Shown here piece by piece: positions 1 to 10,105 of a stretch of DNA of 64,000 nucleotides (positions within the stretch are counted from its first letter, which is position 1; each line of letters begins with the position of its first letter). Source of the DNA: Vibrio sp. SS-MA-C1-2 (GTDB lineage Bacteria; Pseudomonadota; Gammaproteobacteria; Enterobacterales; Vibrionaceae). The DNA is taken from assembly GCF_021513135.1 (NCBI RefSeq), contig NZ_CP090981.1, forward strand, positions 2,902,025 through 2,966,024, given 5' to 3'. Both the position numbers and the translations under genes were made by a program. Below the pieces are notes generated by a model. That model was not told the origin of the DNA. It was given only the letters and a program-made list of their open reading frames with translations, and made no database searches.

Positions 1-1219
1 AGTTTTGGACATAATAGATATTGGTGCCTGGAATGACCACAAATTGTGGTTGACCAGAATATGCCACAGTTAATGTTGCTTTGCTTCTATCAATGGCAGT
101 TGTTTGAGGGATTTGAGCATCCATTACCGCTTGATCTGCTTCTGGCGTTCCAGCAACCGAGGTACGTACACCGCCAATCTCAGAATTCGCAGGAATATCT
201 TTAAACGCTTTTGGTAGTTCAGTTGCAGGAACAAAGACCCAAGGACCATTTTTAGAGGTTGATTTAAACCAACGTCCAGAAAGCAATACATACATTTCGC
301 CGGATGAGAGATCACGTAGCCAAGCGGTTTCTGTATTTTTAACGTATAAGATATTGCCTGTCGATAACGCTTGCCAATTAGGAACGCCGTCGGTTGAAAT
401 CACTTCAGTGGGCTCAGTAGCGACAATAATCTTCAAATTATGAGCAAATTGATTTTGACGTTTTTTTTGGTCTGCTGGCATCTGCTTTGAAACCAGTTGA
501 ATCAAATCACTCGGCGGTGTCGACTCTGGCATCCAACCACTCATCACATTGCGTGAAAAATACCAATTAACACCATCGGTTAAATAGTACTGCGACGTTT
601 TCGTACTTTTTACCACATAATAAGGTGTATTCTCAGCGCGAAGGTAATCACTATTCGGGATTACCTTAAATTTCGGCTCACCATCAAACAGTAATAACAG
701 CGCGAGTTGATTAGAAAAGACCATTTTCGGTGGCGTATTTTTCAACTCAGCAATATGGCTATTTTCTCTATCGGCAATTTTAAGGCTTGCGGCTAACTTT
801 GAGGCTGAAAAAATGAATACGGAGTTTTCAATCGTATCATTGACTCGTTTCGTAAATGCGACACTATCCACTTCACTATCTTTTGGCCATCCCATTTTTG
901 TCACAACAAAGTTTCTTGCCGTCGCTTTATCTTCAGATTTATCAATATCAACTCGTGTTGTAAACCACATCGTTCCAAAGATTGGTTCTCCACCATCGAC
1001 TTTAAAAGAGACTGCGGTTCTCCCTTGTAAAACATTCCCCGTGAGTTCTTGAGCTTGAGGTTCATAAACAACTAAGCTGTTATTACCCACTTCAATTTGT
1101 TGAGGCCACTGTTTAGCCGTTGGCGCCGAGTTCGTTTCAGTGTTTGCAAATGTAGATAGAGAATAACTACTGATCAAGACCAAGAGTAGTATTTTGACGA
1201 TGGAGGATAGCTTGTCCAT
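1..1219 (-). CDS. Secreted/periplasmic protein of unknown function (partial, C-terminus beyond window)
   Basis: An open frame of 406 codons runs from an ATG at 1219 off the left edge, so only the N-terminal part is visible. An AGAGG ribosome binding site lies just upstream. Residues 1 to about 25 form a signal peptide (hydrophobic core, cleavage probably after FANT or STFA). The rest is soluble and has recurring short units ending in GPW or G-W (for example NGPWVFVP, NWYFSRNVMSGWMP), resembling proteins that databases loosely label carbohydrate-binding family V/XII. That resemblance is from memory and gives no function. It lies 54 bases downstream of the DUF3108 gene, probably in the same transcript. 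Confidence 0.75.
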   Translation of the reverse strand, partial: MDKLSSIVKILLLVLISSYSLSTFANTETNSAPTAKQWPQQIEVGNNSLVVYEPQAQELTGNVLQGRTAVSFKVDGGEPIFGTMWFTTRVDIDKSEDKATARNFVVTKMGWPKDSEVDSVAFTKRVNDTIENSVFIFSASKLAASLKIADRENSHIAELKNTPPKMVFSNQLALLLLFDGEPKFKVIPNSDYLRAENTPYYVVKSTKTSQYYLTDGVNWYFSRNVMSGWMPESTPPSDLIQLVSKQMPADQKKRQNQFAHNLKIIVATEPTEVISTDGVPNWQALSTGNILYVKNTETAWLRDLSSGEMYVLLSGRWFKSTSKNGPWVFVPATELPKAFKDIPANSEIGGVRTSVAGTPEADQAVMDAQIPQTTAIDRSKATLTVAYSGQPQFVVIPGTNIYYVQN

Positions 1220-1273
1220 TATTGCCTCTTAATTAAAAAGTTCTCAAAATAATTTGTTTAAATACAGTGAGGA

Positions 1274-2119
1274 TTAACACTCAACGTGTTTTTTTACTAA
1301 TTCAACAGTAACATTTAAAACCGTATCATACCTTGCTTTTACCAATTGGTAGTCAAAATCTGGTGAAAACCAAAGTTGCACTTTTTTATATTTACCCACT
1401 TCATAGACACGATATGCTGGAATTTCTCCCCATGTTTTCGTTTTAATTTTATCTAATCCTTGAACTTGAAAATGAAGAGGTTTAATTTTATTACGACCTT
1501 GACGATATAATTTAATATCTTTGATATCATTTAATAACGCGTAACGAATTGCCGTGCTCACTGTATTAATATCAGCCAGTGGCATTCCTTCATTATCAAA
1601 CTCTTGAGGTTTGCCATCAAGAATAACTCTAGATTTAGTCCCATCATCACTAAAACTTGTCTTCATTTTGCGGTCTTTAAAGCCTTCTAAAGTCTGTTTT
1701 GATGAAGAAGGAACAAATGCGCCAAACTTGGGCGACCAAATCAATACCGTTTGTTGTTCAAAAATAGCTTTGACACCCAATAGACTTAACTTTCCTGCGG
1801 AATCGACATGGGCTTGTTGCTCTTGCCAATCAATAATCCGTGTTAATTCCCCAATATTCACCCCTGCTAAGTAGGTATGGTAATTTAGTGTCTTTTTACA
1901 GCGATGATTATCAGGGAAAGGTATTGATGGTTTAACACGTTTATTCTCTGCTTGAGTCGTGGATATCTTAGAAATAGGTGAGGGTGAAGAGTCTGAAGCA
2001 AAAATGAGTGGTGCAAAAAGTAAACCGATAGATGCAAATAAAGCAGGCAAAAGAGACATCTCTCTAAATATCGACTTATATTGAGAAAAGAAATTTAAAG
2101 TAACAGGTTTAATTTTCAT
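1274..2119 (-). CDS. DUF3108 domain-containing periplasmic protein
   Basis: 281 residues. A basic N-terminus and hydrophobic stretch (about residues 22-41, SLLPALFASIGLLFAPLIFA) look like a signal peptide or anchor. The rest matches the DUF3108 pattern: a YxxYLAGVxIGE start, a central KxRxILDG segment and a C-terminal GKYKKVQLWFSPDFDYQLVK block. Function is unknown in the family; it is a beta-rich envelope protein. It sits between ugd and an unknown secreted protein on the same strand, with a terminator separating it from ugd, so it probably has its own promoter in the 224-base gap. Four or more residues upstream of the hydrophobic core are basic, supporting this start. Confidence 0.8.
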   Translation of the reverse strand: MKIKPVTLNFFSQYKSIFREMSLLPALFASIGLLFAPLIFASDSSPSPISKISTTQAENKRVKPSIPFPDNHRCKKTLNYHTYLAGVNIGELTRIIDWQEQQAHVDSAGKLSLLGVKAIFEQQTVLIWSPKFGAFVPSSSKQTLEGFKDRKMKTSFSDDGTKSRVILDGKPQEFDNEGMPLADINTVSTAIRYALLNDIKDIKLYRQGRNKIKPLHFQVQGLDKIKTKTWGEIPAYRVYEVGKYKKVQLWFSPDFDYQLVKARYDTVLNVTVELVKKHVEC

Positions 2120-2242
2120 AATTAGAAACCTTATTAATAGGTATAACTAAACGAATAGGATACAAATGCAATTGTTTTCTTATTTATTTATTTCTTTTTA
2201 TAAAGATAGACTAAAAATCTGGTTATTTTTTCAACTTAAATA

Positions 2243-2273
2243 AAAAATGCACAACATTTCTGCTGTGCATTTT
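2243..2273 (-). terminator. Rho-independent terminator of ugd
   Basis: Read on the minus strand, a 10-bp stem (AAAATGCACA with TGTGCATTTT) encloses a short loop and is followed by a T-rich tract. It lies about 70 bases past the ugd stop codon. Confidence 0.8.
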
Positions 2274-2343
2274 CTTGACTGTACTTGATATTTTATCGGT
2301 GACGAAAAAACAACATGATACTAACTCAACTCATGACTCGACA

Positions 2344-3510
2344 TTAATCTGAGCCAAAAAGATCGCGCGTATATACTTTCTCTGCAACATCTTTCAACTC
2401 TTCATCCATTCGATTTGAAACAATCACGTCAGAGCATTGTTTAAACTCTTCGAGATCTTTAATCACACGAGAATGGAAGAAGTCGTCTTCTTCTAATACA
2501 GGTTCAAACACCACCACTTCAACACCTTTCGCTTTTAAACGCTTCATGATCCCTTGAATCGATGACGCTCTAAAGTTATCAGAACCAGACTTCATAATTA
2601 GGCGATAAACTCCAACGACATTCGGCTTACGCTTTAAAATCGAGTCAGAGATAAAATCTTTACGTGTCGTATTAGCATCAACGATGGCATTAATCAGGCA
2701 ATTTGGTACATCTTGATAATTTGCTAATAGCTGCTTAGTATCTTTCGGCAGACAATAACCACCATAGCCAAATGATGGATTGTTATAGTGATTCCCAATA
2801 CGAGGATCTAACCCTACCCCTTCGATAATTTGTTTAGCATCTAAACCATGCGCTTCAGCGTAAGAATCTAATTCATTAAAGTAAGCAACACGCATTGCTA
2901 AATAGGTATTAGAAAACAATTTAACCGCTTCAGCTTCAGTGGAGTCAGTAAATAACACATCAATATCTTCTTTTAATGCGCCAGTAACTAGTAGGTTTGC
3001 AAATATTGTTGCACGATCACTCTTTTCACCCACAATAATACGTGATGGATAAAGATTATCGTATAAAGCTTTACCTTCTCTTAAAAACTCGGGAGAGAAG
3101 ATAATATTATCAGTTGCTAACTCTTCTTTAATACGCTGAGTATAACCTACCGGGACCGTTGACTTAATAATCATCGTTGCATTCGGATTAATGCTTTGAA
3201 CATCACGAATAACAGCTTCAACTGAAGAAGTATTAAAATAGTTGGTTTTGACGTCATAATCAGTCGGCGTAGCGATAATAACGTAATCCGCGTTTTGGTA
3301 AGCTAACTCTTTATTGAGTGTTGCTTTAAAGTTTAATGCTTTATTCGCGAGAAAATCTTCAATTTCACGATCAACAATCGGTGATTTACCACTATTTAAT
3401 AATTCTACTTTCTCTTCAATGATATCAATGGCAATGACTTCATTATTTTGAGCCAATAACATTGCATTGGATAAACCAACATAACCTGTACCTGCTATTG
3501 CAATTTTCAT
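2344..3510 (-). CDS. ugd: UDP-glucose 6-dehydrogenase
   Basis: Oxidises UDP-glucose twice with NAD+ to UDP-glucuronate, a precursor for capsule, exopolysaccharide and lipid A modification; cytoplasmic. The Rossmann motif GTGYVG is at residues 7-12, the substrate/hinge region at about 200-240, and the catalytic cysteine at C253 in [12 protein letters not shown] chose the ATG that gives 388 residues, the same length as the E. coli enzyme; a longer frame adds 14 residues (from 3552) with no family support. It lies just downstream of rfaH on the same strand, in keeping with polysaccharide synthesis, but no ops element was seen before it. Confidence 0.97.
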   Translation of the reverse strand: MKIAIAGTGYVGLSNAMLLAQNNEVIAIDIIEEKVELLNSGKSPIVDREIEDFLANKALNFKATLNKELAYQNADYVIIATPTDYDVKTNYFNTSSVEAVIRDVQSINPNATMIIKSTVPVGYTQRIKEELATDNIIFSPEFLREGKALYDNLYPSRIIVGEKSDRATIFANLLVTGALKEDIDVLFTDSTEAEAVKLFSNTYLAMRVAYFNELDSYAEAHGLDAKQIIEGVGLDPRIGNHYNNPSFGYGGYCLPKDTKQLLANYQDVPNCLINAIVDANTTRKDFISDSILKRKPNVVGVYRLIMKSGSDNFRASSIQGIMKRLKAKGVEVVVFEPVLEEDDFFHSRVIKDLEEFKQCSDVIVSNRMDEELKDVAEKVYTRDLFGSD

Positions 3511-3584
3511 CGTTTCCCGCTTAATTCTTTTTAATATAATGATGACACTCACTGTTTACATGAAGTTTTTAACGCTATTTAATA

Positions 3585-3607
3585 CAACTTCAAGTAACAA
3601 AGGTATA
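3585..3607 (+). repeat. ERIC right-end remnant
   Basis: The sequence CAACTTCAAGTAACAAAGGT followed by ATA matches the right terminus of the ERIC-type repeats elsewhere in this window (CTTCAAGTATGAAGGGTATA). The rest of the element is missing. It lies between rfaH and ugd. Confidence 0.55.
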
Positions 3608-3645
3608 ATTAAGTATAGATAATGGTATCCAATAATAATGCTATG

Positions 3646-4149
3646 TTAGTTAATTTCTTTTTTATTTGCCAACTCTTTATTATCAATGGAGACTTTAACC
3701 TGTTGATTTATAATGTTGATCAACATAAATGAACGTTTTTCCCCATCAGATTCCATATAAATCGCTTCAATACCGATGTAAGGTGCTTGATTTAGAATAA
3801 AAATTTCCCCTTGACTCGGTAATGAGCCATCTTTCAGGTATTCAATTTTTGAACGTTCTTTTAATCCAGTGATAAGATCTTCAGTTACATTTTGAGGGTG
3901 AGTGCCGCTACGAACAAAATCAACCACCCCTCGAGTCGATCGCACTGCCGTTGTATGAAGTATTTCAATATCAAAATGGACAAAAACATAATTGGGAAAG
4001 AGAGGTTCAACCACGATCATTTTCTTTCCACGTTGAATTTTTTCAACCCTAACTTCTGGGATATAGGTTTCAACACCTTGACGTTGAAGATTAACGATAG
4101 CTCGCTGTAACTCACTTCTTTTACAGTACAGTAGATACCAACTCTTCAT
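3646..4149 (-). CDS. rfaH: Transcription antitermination protein RfaH
   Basis: NusG paralogue that joins RNA polymerase paused at ops elements and carries it through long operons for LPS core, capsule and secreted factors. The 167-residue product starts MKSWYLLYCKRSELQRA, very close to E. coli RfaH, and keeps EPLFPNYVFVHFD, the NGN-domain core. The C-terminal KOW-like part ends in SFMLINIINQQVKVS, corresponding to the segment that refolds from alpha helix to beta barrel. The frame extends 16 codons upstream (to 4197), but the internal ATG at 4149 matches the family. Neighbouring ugd suggests a polysaccharide target nearby, possibly left of the window. Confidence 0.96.
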   Translation of the reverse strand: MKSWYLLYCKRSELQRAIVNLQRQGVETYIPEVRVEKIQRGKKMIVVEPLFPNYVFVHFDIEILHTTAVRSTRGVVDFVRSGTHPQNVTEDLITGLKERSKIEYLKDGSLPSQGEIFILNQAPYIGIEAIYMESDGEKRSFMLINIINQQVKVSIDNKELANKKEIN

Positions 4150-4359
4150 AAATCTTCCCAAAAATTGAATATAATAGTAATAATTACCCGGCAGCAATTA
4201 CCTTTAAAAACACAGAATATTACCTACCTTAAAACTACAATTCAATGACCATTTATGATTAATGACATTCCTCAATAATAAATAAAAGTATAAGAGGATT
4301 GCTGTCTGTCATAAATCAATCTAAAATTATCTTATCTTTCCTCATATTCAATAATGATC

Positions 4360-5658
4360 ATGAAATTTCCTGGACAACGTAAATCAAAACACTACTTTCC
4401 CGTTAGCGAGCGCGATCCTCTTGTTAACACACCGCAGAAAAAAATGCATACCAATCACATTGTCGGAATTGATCAAACCTTAGTCGACATTGAAGCTAAG
4501 GTTGATAGCACATTTGTGGAAAAATATAATCTAAGTAAAGGCCATTCATTAGTTATTACCGATGAAGCAGCAGAGGCGCTTTATACCGAGCTAAAAGAGC
4601 ATGCGCTCATTACTCATGAGTTTGCTGGCGGAACGATTGGCAATACATTACATAATTACTCAACATTAGCAGATGATAAATCTCTACTTTTAGGCGTGAT
4701 GAGTAAAGATATCAAGATTGGCAGCTATTCTTATCGCTACCTCTGTAATACCTCTTCTCGTGTCGATTTAAATTATTTGCAACCGGTCTCAGGGCCGATT
4801 GGCCGCTGTTTTGCTTTAATCACAGAAGATGGTGAACGAACCTTTGCGATTAACGAAGGTAAAATGAATCAACTTCAACCGAAAAGCATTCCGGAAGAAG
4901 TTTTTAAAAAAGCCTCTGCATTGGTATTAACCGCTTATTTGGTGCGCTGTAAAGAGGGTGACCCAATGCCTGAAGCAACCCAAAAAGCGATTGATTACGC
5001 AAAACAATATGACATTCCTGTTGTTCTAACATTAGGGACTAAATTTGTTATTCAAGATAATCCTGAATGGTGGCAAAAATTCATTAAAGATAATGTCACC
5101 GTTGTCGCAATGAATGAAGATGAAGCAGAAGCATTAACCGGCGAGTCTGACCCATTAGTAGCAGCAGATAAAACCTTGCAATGGGTTGATTTAGTACTTT
5201 GTACCGCTGGTCCAGTTGGGCTTTATATGGCGGGCTTTACCGATGAAGAGACTAAACGAGAAACTAGCTTTCCACTACTACCAGGCGAAATTGCTGAATT
5301 TAATATGTATGAATTTAGTCGCCCAATGAAGTACTCAGATTGTCAAAATCCAGTAAAAATCTACTCGCACATTGCCCCATTTATGGGTGGCCCAGAAAAG
5401 ATTAAAAATACTAACGGTGCTGGTGATGGTGCGCTTTCCGCTCTATTACATGACATGGCCGCTAATCGTCACCATCGAGATAATGTGCCAAACTCAAGTA
5501 AGCATAAGCACACTTTCTTATCTTACTCATCGTTATCTCAAGTTTGTAAATATGCAAACCGTGTAAGCTATCAAGTATTGGCTCAGCATTCTCCTCGCCT
5601 ATCCAGAGGATTACCTGAACGTGAAGATAGTTTAGAAGAGGCATACTGGGAACGTTAA
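4360..5658 (+). CDS. gsk: Inosine-guanosine kinase
   Basis: Phosphorylates inosine and guanosine with ATP in purine salvage; cytoplasmic PfkB/ribokinase-family enzyme. 432 residues from the ATG at 4360 (MKFPGQRKSKHYFPVSERDP), colinear with E. coli Gsk to the end (SLEEAYWER). It shows the substrate-side GGTIGNT motif near residue 88 and the PfkB anion-hole/catalytic motif NTNGAGDGALSALLHD near 350. An ATG two codons upstream (4354) is possible but not favoured by the family. It is monocistronic and convergent with hemH, with a strong bidirectional terminator between. Confidence 0.96.
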   Translation: MKFPGQRKSKHYFPVSERDPLVNTPQKKMHTNHIVGIDQTLVDIEAKVDSTFVEKYNLSKGHSLVITDEAAEALYTELKEHALITHEFAGGTIGNTLHNYSTLADDKSLLLGVMSKDIKIGSYSYRYLCNTSSRVDLNYLQPVSGPIGRCFALITEDGERTFAINEGKMNQLQPKSIPEEVFKKASALVLTAYLVRCKEGDPMPEATQKAIDYAKQYDIPVVLTLGTKFVIQDNPEWWQKFIKDNVTVVAMNEDEAEALTGESDPLVAADKTLQWVDLVLCTAGPVGLYMAGFTDEETKRETSFPLLPGEIAEFNMYEFSRPMKYSDCQNPVKIYSHIAPFMGGPEKIKNTNGAGDGALSALLHDMAANRHHRDNVPNSSKHKHTFLSYSSLSQVCKYANRVSYQVLAQHSPRLSRGLPEREDSLEEAYWER

Positions 5659-5710
5659 TTCTCACTCTTAAATTGAGACACTCTTTTGTAAAGAGCGAGT
5701 AATCAATAAT

Positions 5711-5763
5711 AAAAAGGGCATTAAGATACGTCAGTCAATTCGTATCTTAATGCCCTTTTTTAT
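5711..5763. terminator. Bidirectional terminator between gsk and hemH
   Basis: A near-perfect hairpin: AAAAAGGGCATTAAGATACG pairs with its complement after a 10-base loop, flanked by A-rich and T-rich tracts, so it can serve gsk on the plus strand and hemH on the minus strand. Confidence 0.92.
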
Positions 5764-5769
5764 TGCTGT

Positions 5770-5848
5770 TATACCCAAAGTAATTGGCGTTGCTAGTAGG
5801 CAAGCGAGTGCAGCCAACAACCTAGCGACTTCAAGTATAAAGGGGATA
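5770..5848 (+). repeat. ERIC-type repeat, internally deleted (79 bp)
   Basis: Begins TATACCCAAAGTAATTGGCG and ends CGACTTCAAGTATAAAGG, the two ends of the full-length elements here. The central fold-back (the TATAGACCGACTATATGATT part of the copy at 6895) is missing. Confidence 0.85.
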
Positions 5849-5883
5849 AACTCAATAAACTTCTCGTTAAATTATCACCAAAC

Positions 5884-6864
5884 TTAAGATGAGATCGCTG
5901 GAGAAAGTATGACTTTTAATGCCTCAATATGAACAGTATTATCATTAAGACATGGGATATAATTAAAGCTCACACCACCAGCCTCTAAATAGCTATCTCG
6001 ACACTGTTCTGCAATCTCTTCTAACGTTTCAAGGCAATCAGCAGAAAAAGCTGGCGTAATAATATCCAGTGATTTAACCCCATTTTTAGGTAACTGCTCA
6101 AGGGTTTTATCAGTATAGGGCATTAACCAAGGTTCACGCCCAAAACGAGACTGATAGCTATGCCCAATTTGATCATCATTCAAATCTAATGCTTTAGCTA
6201 ACAAACGTGTCGTCTCTTCACACTGTAGAGGATAAGGGTCACCCGCATCAGCAAGACGCTGTGGTATGCCGTGATAAGAGCAAAGCAGATAATCACTACG
6301 GCCATTCTTATCCCAATGATCTCGTATTGATTGCGCTAATGCTTCAATATATGCAGGGTGATTATAGTAATCATTAATAAAATGAAACGCGGGTATATGA
6401 GGCGTTTTCTTTACCGCCTTAGCGACACGATCAAACACCGCGGCAGTTGTCGTTCCTGAATATTGAGGATAAAGAGGAAGAACAATAATTTCCTCACAAC
6501 CTTGTTGCTGTAGATGATTAATCCCATTATCAATAGAAGGGTTTCCATACGTCATCGCCAGAGCAACGGGACAATCAAGCTGTTCAGCTAATGCACTTTG
6601 TTGACGGCGAGAGTAGACCATTAAAGGTGAGCCATCATTCATCCAAACAGATTGATAAAGCTTAGCCACTTTTGGTGCTCTTATTGGCAAGATAACACCA
6701 TGCAGTATTGGACACCAAAGCCAACGTGAAAGGTCAACCACACGATGATCATGGAGAAACTCAGATAAAAATGCACGAACGGCTGCGGCTGTTGGTGCTT
6801 CTGGGGTTCCTAAGTTAACCAGTAATACACCCTTTTTGCTTTTTTCTTTTATCGGTAAAGTCAT
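5884..6864 (-). CDS. hemH: Ferrochelatase
   Basis: Inserts Fe2+ into protoporphyrin IX, the last step of heme synthesis. 326 residues from the ATG at 6864, which has GGA nine bases upstream; a TTG eight codons earlier (6888) is possible but less likely. Family motifs: [13 protein letters not shown] at the N-terminus, [14 protein letters not shown], the catalytic-histidine motif [17 protein letters not shown], and the acidic helix [14 protein letters not shown]. There is no C-terminal Fe-S cysteine cluster, as usual for gammaproteobacteria. It lies beside adk as in E. coli, but an ERIC element and a terminator separate them. Confidence 0.96.
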   Translation of the reverse strand: MTLPIKEKSKKGVLLVNLGTPEAPTAAAVRAFLSEFLHDHRVVDLSRWLWCPILHGVILPIRAPKVAKLYQSVWMNDGSPLMVYSRRQQSALAEQLDCPVALAMTYGNPSIDNGINHLQQQGCEEIIVLPLYPQYSGTTTAAVFDRVAKAVKKTPHIPAFHFINDYYNHPAYIEALAQSIRDHWDKNGRSDYLLCSYHGIPQRLADAGDPYPLQCEETTRLLAKALDLNDDQIGHSYQSRFGREPWLMPYTDKTLEQLPKNGVKSLDIITPAFSADCLETLEEIAEQCRDSYLEAGGVSFNYIPCLNDNTVHIEALKVILSPAISS

Positions 6865-6894
6865 CTTATATCCATTTGTTCTTAACAATCGTCT

Positions 6895-7022
6895 TATACC
6901 TAAAATAATTGGAGTTGCTAGTAGGCGGCAAGTGAGTGAGACTCCATGAGTATAGACCGACTATATGATTAGGGCGAACGAACATAGCCAACAACCTAGC
7001 AACTTCAAGTAAGAAGGGTATA
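6895..7022 (+). repeat. ERIC-type repeat, full length (128 bp)
   Basis: Best full-length copy. It starts TATACCTAAAATAATTGGAG, carries GGCGGCAAGTGAGTGAGACT and the central fold-back, then CAACAACCTAGCAACTTCAA and ends AAGGGTATA. The two halves are imperfect complements, so a transcript would form a long hairpin. Length and block order match the enterobacterial ERIC (intergenic repeat unit) consensus as I remember it. It separates adk from hemH. Confidence 0.92.
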
Positions 7023-7041
7023 TCATAAGCCACAAATAGCA

Positions 7042-7064
7042 AAAAGGCAGCCTCACGCTGCCTT
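7042..7064 (-). terminator. Terminator of adk
   Basis: On the minus strand AAAGGCAGC - GTGA - GCTGCCTTT followed by TTG forms a tight stem-loop with a short T tract, about 25 bases past the adk stop. Confidence 0.85.
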
Positions 7065-7089
7065 TATTCATCATTAAAGCTAAAAATAA

Positions 7090-7743
<654 letters not shown>

Positions 7744-7833
7744 CTAATAACTTTAATTAAGTATTGTAAGGTTAAATATATTCAAATGGATAAATAAGAA
7801 AAGAGTATCTCTACCTTCTCCAATGATTCATCC

Positions 7834-7871
7834 ATTGTTTTAACTATTATAAATTGTTTTAACTATTATAA
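7834..7871. repeat. Perfect tandem duplication of a 19-bp unit in the adk-cysS gap
   Basis: The unit ATTGTTTTAACTATTATAA occurs twice back to back without mismatch. Read on the minus strand each copy supplies a TATAAT hexamer about 110-140 bases before the adk start, so the duplication may have doubled a minus-10 element. Confidence 0.8.
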
Positions 7872-7917
7872 ATGGAGCAGTTCATTATACTAACTACTCT
7901 ATAAATTTAAATCATGA

Positions 7918-9303
7918 CTATTTACGGCGCCAAGTTGTACCTTGAGGCCCATCTTCTAATACCACGTTCATTGCGGCTAAACCATCACGGGCAGCATCGG
8001 CGGCTGGCCAATCTTTTGCTGCACGCGCATCGTTACGAGCTTTAATTAAACGTTCAATTTCAGCGACTTCATCATCAGCGCCATCTTGTTGGCCTTGAAG
8101 GAAAGCTTCAGGATCTTGAGTTAATAAGCCAAGAATTTCAGCCAACTCTTTCATGCGTGCACCAAGTTTAGATGCGGCAACCAGATCCGTCGATTTCAAG
8201 CGGTTAATTTCGCGCGCCATATCAAATAGAACAGAGTAGGCTTCTGGAGTATTAAAATCATCATCCATCGCTTTTCTAAAGTTCTCAATAAACTGCTCAC
8301 CACCTTCGGCAGCAATTGTTGAATCTAAACCACGTAAAGAGGTATATAAACGCTCAAGAGCTGAACGACCTTGATTTAAGTTCTCTTCACTATAGTTTAA
8401 CTGACTACGATAATGACCTGACATTAAGAAATAACGAACCGTTTCATTGTCGTAATGCTCTAATACATCTCGAATTGTAAAGAAGTTACCCAGTGATTTA
8501 GACATTTTTTCACGATCAATCATCACCATGCCACTATGCATCCATGTATTCACATAAGGGGTATCATGAGCACAGCATGATTGGGCAATTTCATTTTCAT
8601 GATGTGGGAACTGTAAATCTGAGCCACCACCATGGATATCAAAATGATTACCTAATAGTGCTGAGTTCATCGCAGAACATTCAATGTGCCAACCCGGACG
8701 ACCCGCTCCCCATGGAGATTCCCATGTTGGTTCTCCCGGTTTTGACATTTTCCACAGAACGAAATCTAACGGACTACGTTTTGCAGCTTCAATATCAACT
8801 CGAGCCCCGGCTTGTAACTGATCTAAGTCTTGACGAGAAAGCTTGCCATATTCATCAAACTTACTTACCTCAAACATCACATCGCCATTTGAACCAACAT
8901 AAGCAAAACCACGTTCAATGAGACGCTCAACAAGAGTAATAATTTCAGCAATATATTCCGTTGCTCTTGGTTCAATATCAGGGCGCTTCATCTGAAGAGA
9001 ATCGAAATCTTTATGCATTTCACCAATTAAACGCTCTGTTAGCGCTTCACAGCTTTCGCCATTCTCTGCGGCACGTTTAATGATCTTGTCATCAATATCT
9101 GTAATATTTCGCACGAACGTTAAATCATATCCAGAATAACGAAGATAACGACTAATAACATCAAACGAAACAAATGTTCTACCGTGCCCGATATGACAAA
9201 GATCATAGATCGTCACACCACAGACGTACATTCCAATTTTTCCAGGATTGATAGGAACAAATTGCTCTTTTTGTTTTGTTAGTGAGTTATATATTTTTAA
9301 CAT
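7918..9303 (-). CDS. cysS: Cysteinyl-tRNA synthetase
   Basis: Charges tRNA-Cys; class I aminoacyl-tRNA synthetase of 461 residues (the same as E. coli). The HIGH-type motif is [13 protein letters not shown] near residue 36 and the KMSKS motif is [10 protein letters not shown] near 267. Zinc and substrate ligands are C28 (VCGVTIYD), the Cys in WHIECSAMN, and His/Glu in [11 protein letters not shown]. It is divergent from ppiB, the same pairing as in E. coli. No T-box or other leader structure was evident. Confidence 0.98.
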   Translation of the reverse strand: MLKIYNSLTKQKEQFVPINPGKIGMYVCGVTIYDLCHIGHGRTFVSFDVISRYLRYSGYDLTFVRNITDIDDKIIKRAAENGESCEALTERLIGEMHKDFDSLQMKRPDIEPRATEYIAEIITLVERLIERGFAYVGSNGDVMFEVSKFDEYGKLSRQDLDQLQAGARVDIEAAKRSPLDFVLWKMSKPGEPTWESPWGAGRPGWHIECSAMNSALLGNHFDIHGGGSDLQFPHHENEIAQSCCAHDTPYVNTWMHSGMVMIDREKMSKSLGNFFTIRDVLEHYDNETVRYFLMSGHYRSQLNYSEENLNQGRSALERLYTSLRGLDSTIAAEGGEQFIENFRKAMDDDFNTPEAYSVLFDMAREINRLKSTDLVAASKLGARMKELAEILGLLTQDPEAFLQGQQDGADDEVAEIERLIKARNDARAAKDWPAADAARDGLAAMNVVLEDGPQGTTWRRK

Positions 9304-9569
9304 TGCGAAAGTTACTCGATATTAAGGGTTAAAAATCAGGGTAAGCTGTAGTTAACAGCGTCAATGTAGCCGATTATATACTTAAATAGGCTATCGTTGC
9401 GAGGTAACAAGGTCGTAAATAGTCGTAAAAAATAGTAAAAGGTGTAATTTCCTCAATTATTCAATTTAATTGAGCTAAAATAAAACTCATTTCAACTCAG
9501 TTCTTTTATGGTGGAGTTGAATCAGATAGAATCCACTCTCTATAACAAAACCCCTGTAAGGATTATATA

Positions 9570-10067
9570 ATGGTAACTCTTCATACAACTTGTGGTGATA
9601 TTACACTTGAACTAAACGCAGAAAAAGCACCAAAAACGGTTGCTAACTTCCTACAATATTGCCGTGATGGGTTTTACAACGACACTCTTTTTCACCGTGT
9701 AATCGATGGATTTATGATCCAAGGTGGCGGTATGATCGAAGGTATGGAAGAGAAGCAGACTCGTGCACCTATCATGAATGAAGCAGACAACGGTTTAAGC
9801 AATGTTGTTGGTTCAATCGCAATGGCTCGCACCATGGAACCACACTCTGCTAGCTCTCAGTTCTTCGTTAATGTAAGCAATAACACATTCCTAGATCACC
9901 GTTCACCAACAGCTGATGGCTGGGGTTACTGTGTATTTGGTAAAGTGACTGCAGGAATGGATGTCGTAGAAAAGATTAAAGGCGTAGCTACAGGCACCGC
10001 TGGCTATGTACATCAAGATGTTCCAGTAGAAAACATCTTAATCAACTCTGTTACTATCGAAGAGTAA
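9570..10067 (+). CDS. ppiB: Peptidyl-prolyl cis-trans isomerase B (cyclophilin)
   Basis: Cytoplasmic cyclophilin that speeds prolyl isomerisation in protein folding. 165 residues with no signal peptide. Cyclophilin signatures: [28 protein letters not shown] and [14 protein letters not shown] ribosome binding site (GTAAGGA) precedes the ATG. It is followed after a small hairpin by lpxH; cysS, ppiB and lpxH are neighbours in E. coli too. Confidence 0.97.
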   Translation: MVTLHTTCGDITLELNAEKAPKTVANFLQYCRDGFYNDTLFHRVIDGFMIQGGGMIEGMEEKQTRAPIMNEADNGLSNVVGSIAMARTMEPHSASSQFFVNVSNNTFLDHRSPTADGWGYCVFGKVTAGMDVVEKIKGVATGTAGYVHQDVPVENILINSVTIEE

Positions 10068-10072
10068 TAGAT

Positions 10073-10098
10073 AAAGGGCAGTTTAACGCTGCCCTTTC
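10073..10098 (+). terminator. Hairpin between ppiB and lpxH (attenuating terminator)
   Basis: AAAGGGCAG - TTTAACG - CTGCCCTTT then CT. The stem is strong but the T tract is short, and the lpxH start codon follows within 10 bases, so it may limit rather than abolish readthrough. Confidence 0.65.
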
Positions 10099-10105
10099 TA
10101 CGTCT

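Noticed and set aside
5462-5665. Various 60-130 residue frames opposite or inside known genes (for example 5462-5665, 8544-8921, 45798-46067)
   Set aside because: Composition and position show they are shadows of gsk, cysS and ybbP in other frames.
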